Assembly (NCBI GenBank): GCA_035443185.1
Contig: DAORRV010000006.1
Span: forward strand, 20,436-84,435
Direction of reading: 5' to 3'
DNA from: UBA2330 sp035443185
GTDB lineage: Bacteria > Bacteroidota > Ignavibacteria > Tepidaquicellales > Tepidaquicellaceae
Length of the DNA: 64,000 bases
A program made the translations under genes and the position numbers. Shown here piece after piece: positions 25,021-33,376 of this stretch. The notes beneath the pieces were generated by a model. It made no database searches. It was not told the DNA's origin and saw only the letters and a list, made by a program, of their open reading frames with translations. Position 1 is the stretch's first letter. Each line of letters starts with the position of its first letter.

Positions 25021-26061
25021 TCATTTACCTGTCAGCCATCCTGTTGCATAAATAATATTTAATAAAAAGTTATGCTGTTTAATTCTCTGTTTCATTCCAT
25101 AATCTACATTATACTTAATGGCAGTATAAAGTTTATTTGTCACAGGCCATGCTCCGATCTGAAAACTAACATATCCGAGCTGGTCGTGAACAGATGAGTC
25201 CCACCAGACATCAGTTCCCGTATCATCTGTGATCTGAAAATTATATCCGCCCATAATTCCGATCTCAAATCTCGGACTCAGATACTGGCTTATTCCGTAT
25301 TCGACAGTCAGTCTGTTACCCGGTGATACATTTACATCTTTAATTTTACTGTTCATCTCATATGTTAGTGAAGCCATAATTGCCATTGCCTGACTTGACT
25401 TTCCCTTGATCTTCATCGGATACACATATCCAAATGCCTGAAACATGTTTGTCCAGTATCCGAGTCCTACATTGTCACTGCCGCTAGGAGTATATCTTCC
25501 GGTAGGGGCAACTATAGAATATGCCATTGTTAAATTCATATTTTCCGAAGCCCAGCTTAAACCAAATGGGAGAAATGTCATATCACTGAATCCGCTGACA
25601 TTTCCATTAATAGTTCCATCTTTGGTTATCGTATCCCTTAATACTTTTGCAACTGCATCATAAGCAAGATCAAGATTTACTGTAGAATAAGGAGGAGTAA
25701 TTGCAGCGATATAGGTCCCGCCAAGTAATTTAAAGGATGATGCATAAAAAAAAGTCGGAATGTTTACATATCCGTTAATATCTATATCTAATGTCGTCTT
25801 ACTGTTCTGTCGAACTATTTCAGTAACCTGATTACCTTCACTGTTGAAAAATTTTTTCCCGCTGATAAACAAATTATAATCCAACACATACAATCCTGGT
25901 GGAGGAGTTGCATAGTCCCTTATATCCCAGATTCCCGGAACGTAATGACCTGATGTAAAAGGTGATGCTCCATTCAATGTGTCGATACCTTGCGCTTTAC
26001 TAATTTTAGTAAAACTAAACATCGAAAACAAAAGAATCAAAGAGATTGTAAATTTTTTCAT
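25021..26061 (-). CDS. Outer-membrane beta-barrel protein, phenol-degradation transporter family (MetA/SphA-like)
   Basis: Predicted outer-membrane barrel of 346 residues with a signal peptide (about 1-23, ending SKAQG). The opening AQGIDTLNGASPFTSGHYVPGIWDIRDYATPPPGLYVLDYN resembles the family of putative outer-membrane transporters named after phenol meta-pathway proteins (PF13557). Alternating hydrophobic strands continue to the aromatic end. The cargo cannot be deduced; no catabolic genes are adjacent. Transcribed convergent to ettA. Confidence 0.75.
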   Translation of the reverse strand: MKKFTISLILLFSMFSFTKISKAQGIDTLNGASPFTSGHYVPGIWDIRDYATPPPGLYVLDYNLFISGKKFFNSEGNQVTEIVRQNSKTTLDIDINGYVNIPTFFYASSFKLLGGTYIAAITPPYSTVNLDLAYDAVAKVLRDTITKDGTINGNVSGFSDMTFLPFGLSWASENMNLTMAYSIVAPTGRYTPSGSDNVGLGYWTNMFQAFGYVYPMKIKGKSSQAMAIMASLTYEMNSKIKDVNVSPGNRLTVEYGISQYLSPRFEIGIMGGYNFQITDDTGTDVWWDSSVHDQLGYVSFQIGAWPVTNKLYTAIKYNVDYGMKQRIKQHNFLLNIIYATGWLTGK

Positions 26062-26112
26062 TTTTAATCATTTATATTTATAAATATATCTCGCATTATT
26101 CAGTGAAGAATT

Positions 26113-26872
26113 TTAATCTTTTTTATACATCTCAAGACTATCCAGTTTAAGTCTGCTCTTAAGCCAACCCTGAAGTTTATTTTTATCAGCAGGTATTAGA
26201 TCTTTTTCAACATCATAAATAAAAACCGGGATATTAAATTCTGCTTTATCATTTTCTGTATAAAATGTATGATTGGCAATTGATATTGAATTTATTTCAG
26301 GGTAAAGAGAATTAACTTCTTTTAATAACTGCTCATGGTCATATCTATTCTGCGCAATCGAATCTTCAAGTAATTTTATTCTTGACTCTTTTTCACTGAA
26401 TTGTATTTCATTTGTTTTNNNNNNNNNNNNNNNNNNNNNNNNNNNNNNNNNNNNNNNNNNNNNNNNNNNNNNNNNNNNNNNNNNNNNNNNNNNNNNNNNN
26501 NNNNNNNNNNNNNNNNNNTTCAGACTGAGCTTCTTTAAAAGGACTGATATAAAAGTAAATGAAAGAAACTATCAATCCTGCTAATGTAGCAATAAATAAA
26601 TTTCTAAGTGATTTTCTTAATAATGCGAAATCATAAATGCCTAGTGCAAATCCCGAACCTACTATTGGACCCATTAACGGAGATATAAGCATAGCACCGA
26701 TTATAACAGCAGTAGAGTTTACATTTAACCCAATCGAAGCCACAAGTATAGCACATGCAAGTATCCAAAGGTTGGCTCCTGTAAAAGTAATATTATTTTT
26801 TACGCTTTCTAAAGTTTTACCTTTATCGTCTTCGCCTTTTTGAAGATTAAATAATTCGTTTAGATATGTCAT
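26113..26872 (-). CDS. DUF389 membrane protein, interrupted by an assembly gap
   Basis: An integral membrane protein family of unknown function. The N-terminal part (26519-26872, 118 residues) carries the typical DUF389 helices: TGANLWILACAILVASIGLN, AVIIGAMLISPLMGPIVG and RNLFIATLAGLIVSF. On the other side of the 100-N gap the minus strand reads a frame ending WLKSRLKLDSLEMYKKD and a stop at 26113-26115, which fits the C-terminal domain of the same kind of protein. Full-length relatives are, to my knowledge, about 450 residues, so the real gap is probably several hundred bases longer than 100. The two halves are out of frame across exactly 100 N, which agrees with a placeholder gap. Confidence 0.8.
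26419..26518. other. Assembly gap of 100 N
   Basis: Exactly 100 N, the conventional placeholder for a gap of unknown size. It lies inside the DUF389 gene. Confidence 0.99.
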
Positions 26873-27036
26873 TAACTTGAATTATTGATAAATATATTCT
26901 CGAAATTTTCAAAGTATTATCCATTCAATCATATTACTCAAAATTGAATAAAATAAGGAATGTCTGAAAGGGTAAAGATTATATAATTAATTTGAAAAAT
27001 TTATAATCATAAAAATAATTTAAATAATCAAAATAT

Positions 27037-27402
27037 TTATTTTAAAGCGCGGTCTTCCTGCCGTTTCCCGTGTAAATTTCCGTCAGGATCATTAAAGTAT
27101 AGAACCAGTCTATTTGACAACACAGGAAATTTAGGAACGGCAATTTTCCCTCCGTTAGATTCTATCTTCTGAATATATTCTTCAATATTATTTTCAGAAA
27201 TCGCAATTACAACAGGTTGATTCTCATCTCGCTTTTTCATAATAGCTCCGTTTATTCACTGTGTTTCTTCATTGCCTGAAAAGGCAGTCCAATAATCATC
27301 AGCAAATTGTTCATACTCATATCCAAACACTTTTTCAAAAAAATTCATTAACCTCCCGGGTTCATCACTTTGCATTTCAAAATATATAACTCTGTTATTA
27401 AT
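27037..27402 (-). pseudogene. VOC/glyoxalase-family protein, broken by a nonsense codon and a lost start
   Basis: The minus strand from 27402 reads NNRVIYFEMQSDEPGRLMNF, FEKVFGYEYEQFADDYW, TAFSGNEETQ, a TGA stop (27256-27258), then INGAIMKKRDENQPVVIAIS and on to YFNDPDGNLHGKRQEDRALK. This is one continuous vicinal-oxygen-chelate fold protein of the type that usually reads PGINGAIM at this place, so a Gly codon GGA appears changed to TGA. The position where ATG is expected is ATT. Near the end KFPVLSNRLVLYFNDPDGN also looks worn compared with the usual PGVGWLAYFKDPEGN. The TGA is not recoded, because other genes here use TGA as stop (nuoC). Two lesions plus drift make a decaying gene more likely than a sequencing error. 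Confidence 0.8.
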
Positions 27403-27471
27403 GATGTAAAAAAAATGAATTCAAAAAAATTTTATTGACGAATAAACATTAGACTAAAATTAATTAATCCA

Positions 27472-28911
27472 TTAAGGAAATATTCCTAAGTTAGCATAGG
27501 ATATTGCAATTTTATTTATAGCACTTATGAAAGCAGCAGTTCTGAGTGAATCTACTTTGCTGTCATTCATTTTAATTTCTCTGATTTCATTATAAGCAGA
27601 CATCATTGTTTCTTCAAGTCCGGAGTCCACGAGTTCCTTTTCACTTGCACCTCTGATAAGAGTATCTCTCTGTAGTTTTGATAATGGTATGCTGCTTGTA
27701 GCATCAAGTACATTTACAAAATTTAGATTTGCCAGTTCTTCATATCTTTTATCCATTCTACCAAAAGATACATGTGAAAGATTTTTTAACCATTCAAAAT
27801 ATGAAACTGTAACGCCGCCTGCATTAAGATACAAGTCTGGGATAATTAAAATATTTTTGTCAAGCATGATTTTTTCTGCTTCAGGAGTAACAGGTCCGTT
27901 TGCACCTTCACCAACTATTTTTGCTTTGATCCTTCCTGCATTGGCAGAGGTAATTTGATTTTCAAGAGCAGCAGGGATAAGAATGTCACACTCTAATTCA
28001 AGAGCTTCAGATGTGAAACTTAGGTTTATTGCATTTTTGAAATTGAGAATACTTCCTGTAGTTTTTCTGTGGTGGAATACTTCATCAAGATCTAATCCTT
28101 TTGGATCATAAATTGCTCCTTCATATTCTGCAATTGCAATTAATACTGACCCGGCTTCCTGGCAGTATTTTCCGGCATAATATCCAACATTTCCAAGTCC
28201 TTGTAATACCACTGTTTTTCCTTCCATTCCTGTTGAAAGTCCAATCTTATCCATATCTTCTTTTATACTTACAGCTTCACGAAGTCCAAAAAATACACCT
28301 CTTCCGGTGGCTTCTCTTCTTCCTTTTATTCCGTGCTGACTCAGAGGTTTTCCTGTAACGCATGCAAATGCATCGATCTGTCCGGTATTAAAAGTTGCAT
28401 AAGTATCTGCTATCCAGGACATTTCTCTTTCACCTGTACCATAATCCGGAGCAGGTACGTCAATACCCGGACCGATCAGATTTTTTTTGATCAGCTCAGA
28501 AGTATATCTTCGGGTTATATTTTCAAGTTGTCTTTCAGTGTATTTTTTTGGATCAATTTTAATTCCTCCTTTTGCTCCGCCAAAAGGAACGTCAACAACA
28601 GCACATTTATATGTCATAAGTGCAGCAAGAGCTTTTACTTCATCTTCATTTACCATCAGGCTGTATCTGATACCTCCTTTTACAGGATTCTTGTGATGAG
28701 AATGTTCTATCCTCCATGCATCTAAAACTTCAATATCTCCGTTATCCAATCTCAAAGGAAAATTGAATTTGTAAATACAATTGCATTGCCTGATCTGATT
28801 CAAAAGCCCTGCATGATGCGTTGTGAATCCGGCAGCTTTGTCAAAATAACTGCAGACATCTTTAAAGAAATGTGTGTCCTCTTCGTGATGATCAATATCA
28901 CTTTTGCTCAT
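27472..28911 (-). CDS. gdhA: Glutamate dehydrogenase (Glu/Leu/Phe/Val dehydrogenase family)
   Basis: Oxidative deamination of glutamate to 2-oxoglutarate, or the reverse, in the cytoplasm. The 479 residues have the catalytic region KGGIRYSLMVNEDEVKALA, LMTYKCAVVDVPFGGAKGGI with the active-site lysine motif, and PAPDYGTGEREMSWIADTY. The dinucleotide fold has LQGLGNVGYYAG. The ending is typical. The length is longer than the common 420-residue form because of an N-terminal extension and small insertions. NAD versus NADP preference cannot be settled by eye. It is a single gene; a 61-base region separates it from the VOC pseudogene. Confidence 0.93.
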   Translation of the reverse strand: MSKSDIDHHEEDTHFFKDVCSYFDKAAGFTTHHAGLLNQIRQCNCIYKFNFPLRLDNGDIEVLDAWRIEHSHHKNPVKGGIRYSLMVNEDEVKALAALMTYKCAVVDVPFGGAKGGIKIDPKKYTERQLENITRRYTSELIKKNLIGPGIDVPAPDYGTGEREMSWIADTYATFNTGQIDAFACVTGKPLSQHGIKGRREATGRGVFFGLREAVSIKEDMDKIGLSTGMEGKTVVLQGLGNVGYYAGKYCQEAGSVLIAIAEYEGAIYDPKGLDLDEVFHHRKTTGSILNFKNAINLSFTSEALELECDILIPAALENQITSANAGRIKAKIVGEGANGPVTPEAEKIMLDKNILIIPDLYLNAGGVTVSYFEWLKNLSHVSFGRMDKRYEELANLNFVNVLDATSSIPLSKLQRDTLIRGASEKELVDSGLEETMMSAYNEIREIKMNDSKVDSLRTAAFISAINKIAISYANLGIFP

Positions 28912-29163
28912 AATAAAAATTAAATTAATTAAAATTTTGTATGGAAAAAAATATGTTAAAACTTTGTTTTTTTAAAGTTAATTTTTTTTATACAAACAAA
29001 ATTTTCTGTTGATATTTATTTGAATATATTGAAAAACTTTTTGAGTAATTCAAATTCATTTTCAAATGGAATTTCTGTCCGATTTTTAAAATTATAAATG
29101 TTCTTGGTATATTGTAATTTAAGATTAATAATTGTAAATTTGATAAAAAAGGTAACCCCCCAC

Positions 29164-29169
29164 GGAGGT
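29164..29169 (+). promoter_or_regulatory. Strong Shine-Dalgarno of the 29178 gene
   Basis: The hexamer ggaggt lies eight bases before the ATG at 29178 and fixes this start. The spacer 28912-29177 to its left is otherwise AT-rich without a supported gene. Confidence 0.7.
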
Positions 29170-29177
29170 AAATAATT

Positions 29178-31322
29178 ATGAGAATCAAAATTTGTTTAAC
29201 GGTTTTATCATTTGTTTTTTTGTCAGTTTATCTTTTTCCAAAATCAATTCTATCTCAAAATTCCTGGTATTCCATCAATGGTTCTCAAAGCAGCACTCAA
29301 GATATTAACGGACTTGATATTGTAAATTCAAATGTTATCTATGCTGTAGGCGGAGGTGGATTTATTTATAAGTCAGTCGATGCCGGTATTAATTGGGATA
29401 AGATTGTGAATAATGCTACAAGTCAATATCTATGGTCAGTATCATTTGCAGATGAGCAAACAGGCTGGGCTGTAGGGTATGGAGGGACTATTGTTAAGAC
29501 AGTAAACGGAGGTACATCATGGCAGATTCAGAATTCAGGTACTTACTCAGCTTTGCTGGATGTTCAGTTTCTTGATCAAATGACAGGATGGGTAATCGGA
29601 CATAACGGCATTATATTAAAAACTATAAATGGCGGAATGAACTGGATCACTCAGACATCAGGTAGTATGGAAAATATTTTTAATATCAAATTTATAAACT
29701 CTCTGACAGGATATCTCTCAGGTGATGCTGGAGTTTTTAAAACTACAAATGGTGGAGATAGCTGGACAAATAATTTAAATGAGCCCTGGGTTTATTCAGT
29801 GGATTTTGTAAACGCAAACACCGGCTGGGCTGGTGTCAGATATGGAAAAATGTTCAGGACTAATAACGGCGGCGAATCCTGGACTGAACAAAACAGCGGT
29901 ACCAGCGCAACTTATTATTCGATGAAATTTTTGGATGAAAATACTGGCTATGCAGTAGGAGATTATAATACAATTATAAAAACTACAAACAGTGGATTAA
30001 ACTGGGTATTAGAAAACAGTGGAGTTGAAAACAGTTTTGCAAAATTCAGCAGGATAGATAGTTATGATATATCAGGGAATGTCTGTTTTATAGTAGGATT
30101 TAATAGTACTATATTAAAGACTGAAAACGGTGGTACTAACTGGAATAATTATTTTAATTTTTCAATCTCCACCATTCCAACAAATATAGATCTTTGGTCT
30201 ATATTCTTTACAAGTAATGATGTTGGCTGGACTGCCGGGAGTAATGGATCAATATATAAGACTACAAATGGCGGATTGCAGTGGAATCAATCAGCTCAGG
30301 GATTTGTAAATGATCTACTGATCGATATTTTTTTTACAAGTGATAAACATGGCTGGGTAGTAGGACATAATGGTAGAATATTAAGAACTTCAAATAACGG
30401 ACTTAATTGGGAAAATCAAAACTCTGGCACACAAGATAATTTGTTCAATGTTTTTTTCTATAATAATTTTGTTGGATGGATTGCAGGTGACAAAGGTGTT
30501 TTAAAAACTACAAACAACGGATTAAACTGGGAGGTATGTTTAAGTTATGATTGGATGTATTCTGTTTATTTTGTTGATCAAAATACCGGTTGGGCAGGTG
30601 GCAGATTTGGTAAATTGATAAAAACAACTGATGGCGGAAATACATGGACGGATCAGCAAGGCGGTACAGGTGCTACATATTATTCAATAAAATTTTCCGA
30701 TGAAAATAACGGATGGGCAGTCGGTGATTATAATACAATTATAAGAACTACAAATGGCGGAGCAACATGGATAAGGCAAAGCAGTGGAATTCAAAGCAAT
30801 AGTTTGAAATTAAGTGAAATTCAAATTGCAGTTGATGATGCTAACACAGCATACATTTCTACTTATGAAAATCATATTTTGAAAACAACCAATGCAGGTC
30901 AGGACTGGTATAAGTCAACTTTACCCGGATACTCGAGTTACAATTCTATTTTCTTTTCATCTGAAAATATAGGATATGCTGCAGGCTTTGGTGCTTCAAT
31001 TCTTAAGACCGAAAACAGAGGTATTACCGGTGTAGTAAATGAAAATAATATTTTACCTGAATCATTTTCACTAAATCAGAATTATCCAAATCCATTTAAT
31101 CCAAAAACAGTTATCAGGTATAAGATCACAAATTCTGACAATGTTAGTTTAAAGGTTTATGATATTCTTGGAAATGAAGTAGCAGAGCTGGTAAATGAAA
31201 AGCAAATTGCCGGCAGCTATTCTGTTGAATTTAACGGCAGCGGTTTTTCAAGCGGGGTTTATTTTTACAGACTCGAATCAGGAAATAATTTTGATACAAA
31301 GCGGATGCTGTTGATCAAATAG
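29178..31322 (+). CDS. T9SS-exported Ycf48/BNR-type propeller protein with internal duplication
   Basis: Exported protein of 714 residues: signal peptide (about 1-26, ending LSQN), then about fourteen strands-with-loop repeats of the type TGWAVGYGGTIVKTVNGGTSW, the pattern of photosystem II assembly factor Ycf48 and BNR/sialidase-type propellers. Here the role is unlikely to concern photosynthesis. Residues 86-330 and 340-590 align with each other at a constant offset of 254 residues (for example WAGVRYGKMFRTNNGGESW against WAGGRFGKLIKTTDGGNTW), so there are two tandem propellers from duplication. The last 85 residues are a T9SS sorting domain with NYPNPFNPKTVI. Confidence 0.87.
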   Translation: MRIKICLTVLSFVFLSVYLFPKSILSQNSWYSINGSQSSTQDINGLDIVNSNVIYAVGGGGFIYKSVDAGINWDKIVNNATSQYLWSVSFADEQTGWAVGYGGTIVKTVNGGTSWQIQNSGTYSALLDVQFLDQMTGWVIGHNGIILKTINGGMNWITQTSGSMENIFNIKFINSLTGYLSGDAGVFKTTNGGDSWTNNLNEPWVYSVDFVNANTGWAGVRYGKMFRTNNGGESWTEQNSGTSATYYSMKFLDENTGYAVGDYNTIIKTTNSGLNWVLENSGVENSFAKFSRIDSYDISGNVCFIVGFNSTILKTENGGTNWNNYFNFSISTIPTNIDLWSIFFTSNDVGWTAGSNGSIYKTTNGGLQWNQSAQGFVNDLLIDIFFTSDKHGWVVGHNGRILRTSNNGLNWENQNSGTQDNLFNVFFYNNFVGWIAGDKGVLKTTNNGLNWEVCLSYDWMYSVYFVDQNTGWAGGRFGKLIKTTDGGNTWTDQQGGTGATYYSIKFSDENNGWAVGDYNTIIRTTNGGATWIRQSSGIQSNSLKLSEIQIAVDDANTAYISTYENHILKTTNAGQDWYKSTLPGYSSYNSIFFSSENIGYAAGFGASILKTENRGITGVVNENNILPESFSLNQNYPNPFNPKTVIRYKITNSDNVSLKVYDILGNEVAELVNEKQIAGSYSVEFNGSGFSSGVYFYRLESGNNFDTKRMLLIK

Positions 31323-31346
31323 TTCTGAAATTTAATTAAAAAATTT

Positions 31347-31377
31347 AATTGGTATGAGATTAATTCTTATACCAATT
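31347..31377 (+). terminator. Intrinsic terminator after the 29178 gene
   Basis: A 12-pair stem with one G-T wobble (31347-31358 with 31366-31377, aattggtatgag / cttataccaatt), 7-base loop, followed by a T run. It stands 24 bases after the stop codon and is shared with the convergent cupin gene. Confidence 0.85.
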
Positions 31378-31408
31378 TTTTTATGAATCATTTAGAGAAT
31401 TGATTGAC

Positions 31409-31737
31409 CTAAGTTACTATCAAAGGAATGATCATATGCCATTCATCAGCGCTGGATCTTGCAACTACTGCAACGACAGGTTCTGAAACACTCATTTTAA
31501 ATACTTCGTGAGGGTCACCTGATTCAATAAAAATAAAATCACCTGTATTATTTTCAATGACTTTTTTTTACATACCGGTCCGTATTCGTGTCTGACATTT
31601 CCTTCCGGNNNNNNNNNNNNNNNNNNNNNNNNNNNNNNNNNNNNNNNNNNNNNNNNNNNNNNNNNNNNNNNNNNNNNNNNNNNNNNNNNNNNNNNNNNNN
31701 NNNNNNNNTGAGTAAGATTGATCTCTTCTTTTGACAT
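31409..31737 (-). pseudogene. Cupin-domain protein, split by an assembly gap and a frameshift at an A8 tract
   Basis: The N-terminus (MSKEEINLT) enters the 100-N gap from the right. To the left of the gap the minus strand reads PEGNVRHEYGPVCKK, then must change frame at eight A (T on the plus strand, 31562-31569) to continue as VIENNTGDFIFIESGDPHEV, FKMSVSEPVVAVVARSSADE and WHMIIPLIVT with the stop at 31409-31411. The corrected product has the second cupin motif (GDPHEVFKMS). One more A (nine) or two fewer restores the frame. The site lies next to a gap, so a homopolymer or coverage error is a real possibility; a true frameshift or slippery tract is the alternative. Confidence 0.75.
31609..31708. 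other. Assembly gap of 100 N
   Basis: Exactly 100 N, placeholder gap of unknown size inside the cupin gene. Confidence 0.99.
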
Positions 31738-32005
31738 AATATTATTTTTGTTTCAATGATTATAAAGTTTTAATTTTAAAAGTATATACAAGATTCTTTC
31801 ATATTTACTATGAATTTTAAATCTTATGAAGGAGATTTCATTTTTTAAATTCAGATCACTGACAGGATAAGTAAAGGTTCTTATTAAATTATTTATGTTA
31901 ATAAATATGGATATAATAAATTTTTCTAAAATACCCTAAATTAGAATTGTAATTCCTCATTAAAATCAATAAATTAGACGACCTTTTTAAAAAATAAATT
32001 TTTCA

Positions 32006-32293
32006 ATGAAAAGAAGTACTTTCAAAAAATCAAATTATAAGTTAACACAGCAGATAACTGCCAAAAAGAATCAGCCTAAAAAAAGAGATCCGTTCAAAGA
32101 AAAAGGCGTAAAAGATTATATTGATATTTTCGATGCTAGACTACTTACCAGATTTCTAAATGAGCAGGGAAAGTTATTACCTGCAAGGATCACCGGAGCT
32201 ACTTCCAAAATGCAGAGAAAACTTAATACTGCAATTAAAAGAGCCAGACATCTTGCCATCATTCCATTTGTTAGTGAAGGTACGCGATATTAA
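32006..32293 (+). CDS. rpsR: 30S ribosomal protein S18
   Basis: Small-subunit ribosomal protein that binds next to S6. The 95 residues contain the family core DYIDIFDARLLTRFLNEQGK, LLPARITGATSKMQRKLNTA and IKRARHLAIIPF. There is a basic N-terminal extension (KRSTFKKSNYKLTQQITAKK) longer than usual. The gene stands alone here, whereas in most bacteria it lies between ssb and rplI; in this window that cluster is at 42424-44095 and has no S18. A hairpin terminator follows directly. Confidence 0.95.
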   Translation: MKRSTFKKSNYKLTQQITAKKNQPKKRDPFKEKGVKDYIDIFDARLLTRFLNEQGKLLPARITGATSKMQRKLNTAIKRARHLAIIPFVSEGTRY

Positions 32294-32333
32294 ATTATAC
32301 GATCTTTTAAAATAATTTTTATTTAATTTTTAT

Positions 32334-32365
32334 AAACTCTTTCGCTTTGGCGTTAGAGTTTTTTT
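32334..32365 (+). terminator. Terminator after rpsR
   Basis: Stem aaactct / agagttt (32334-32340 with 32355-32361) with an inner cgc / gcg helix, followed by seven T. It separates rpsR from the nuclease gene at 32377. Confidence 0.72.
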
Positions 32366-32376
32366 AATTTAAGAAT

Positions 32377-33363
32377 ATGCAAAAAATATTATTTACAATT
32401 CTCATCAACCTATTTCTTTTTTCAGGAATAGCATGCTCACAAACTTCAGAAGATCCTCTTACTTTGGGAACATTTAGAATAACCAAAGTAGTAGATGGAG
32501 ATACTTTTAAGTTTGAGAATATGGATGGATCTTCCAGATTGCTGGGCATTGATACAGAAGAAACATTTAAAACTGACGACGCCGAAAGGAAAACTGCAGA
32601 GATCGAAGCAAACTGGGATGAATATTATAAATTTGAAAAAGGTGACAATAAAATGCCTGTTAAAACAAATTCACCTCTCGGATATGAAGCAATGGTATGG
32701 GCGCAGGATTATCTTAAAAATGTTGAGTTTGCCAGACTAGAAAAGGAAGATGAAAACAGATCACTGGATATTTTTGGTAGGTATCTTGTCTATATGTTCA
32801 TAGAAAAGGACGGTAAACAAATAAATTATAATGTCGAGATTGTCAGACTTGGCTACAGTCCTTATTTTAATAAATATGGTAACAGTAAAAAATATCATAA
32901 TGATTTTCTGGAAGCTCAGGAATATGCTATGAATAATAAACTTGGCATCTGGGATCCGGAGAAAAAGCATTATCCCGATTATGAAGAAAGAATTGTATGG
33001 TGGAATAAAAGAGCTGAGCAGCTTGAAAACTTTAATTCAAAATATTCAGGAACTGAAAATTATTTTAATCTGGCTGATGATAGTGATTATAAAAGATTAA
33101 GTGAAAATGTTGGTAAAGAAATAGTTGTATTTGGAAATATCAGTGACGTACTTACAAAAAAGTTTCCATATCTTTTAAGGATTCCTCATACTAAAAATGA
33201 AACTTTTGAAGTAGTTGTATTTGAGGAAAATATAAATATTTTAGATGAAATCGATATAGATTCTAAAAAGGATTATTACACTTATATAAAAGGTACACTT
33301 AAAGAATATAAAGGAAGATATCAGATTGAACTTACTGACAAAGAACAGATCTGGGTTGAATAA
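32377..33363 (+). CDS. Thermonuclease-family (SNase-like) lipoprotein with C-terminal OB-like domain
   Basis: Predicted envelope-anchored or secreted nuclease of 328 residues. The leader ends in the lipobox-like SGIAC (Cys at about 20). Residues 30-195 follow the staphylococcal nuclease fold: VVDGDTF, SRLLGIDTEE (position of Arg35 and the metal-site acids), and DIFGRYLVYMFI (position of Arg87), then VEIVRLGYSPY. Residues 235-328 form a second small beta-rich domain (VGKEIVVFGNISDV to YQIELTDKEQIWV) that looks like an OB-fold. Specific substrate (DNA or RNA) cannot be told. It is convergent with the rsbU-like gene, 13 bases away. Confidence 0.83.
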   Translation: MQKILFTILINLFLFSGIACSQTSEDPLTLGTFRITKVVDGDTFKFENMDGSSRLLGIDTEETFKTDDAERKTAEIEANWDEYYKFEKGDNKMPVKTNSPLGYEAMVWAQDYLKNVEFARLEKEDENRSLDIFGRYLVYMFIEKDGKQINYNVEIVRLGYSPYFNKYGNSKKYHNDFLEAQEYAMNNKLGIWDPEKKHYPDYEERIVWWNKRAEQLENFNSKYSGTENYFNLADDSDYKRLSENVGKEIVVFGNISDVLTKKFPYLLRIPHTKNETFEVVVFEENINILDEIDIDSKKDYYTYIKGTLKEYKGRYQIELTDKEQIWVE

Positions 33364-33376
33364 TTTTATCTGGTAA

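Noticed and set aside
27240..27402. UGA read as glycine (alternative genetic code) in the VOC gene
   Set aside because: TGA is used as a normal stop in this window, for example in nuoC, and the start codon is also lost.
28333..28725. 130-residue plus-strand frame inside glutamate dehydrogenase
   Set aside because: Antisense shadow of a clearly recognised gene with no signal of its own.
28988..29188. 66-residue minus-strand frame
   Set aside because: It is in an AT-rich leader, overlaps the start of the 29178 gene and shows no family pattern.
31802..31850. Short 14-codon frame preceding rpsR
   Set aside because: Too short and without support; likely chance in AT-rich sequence.
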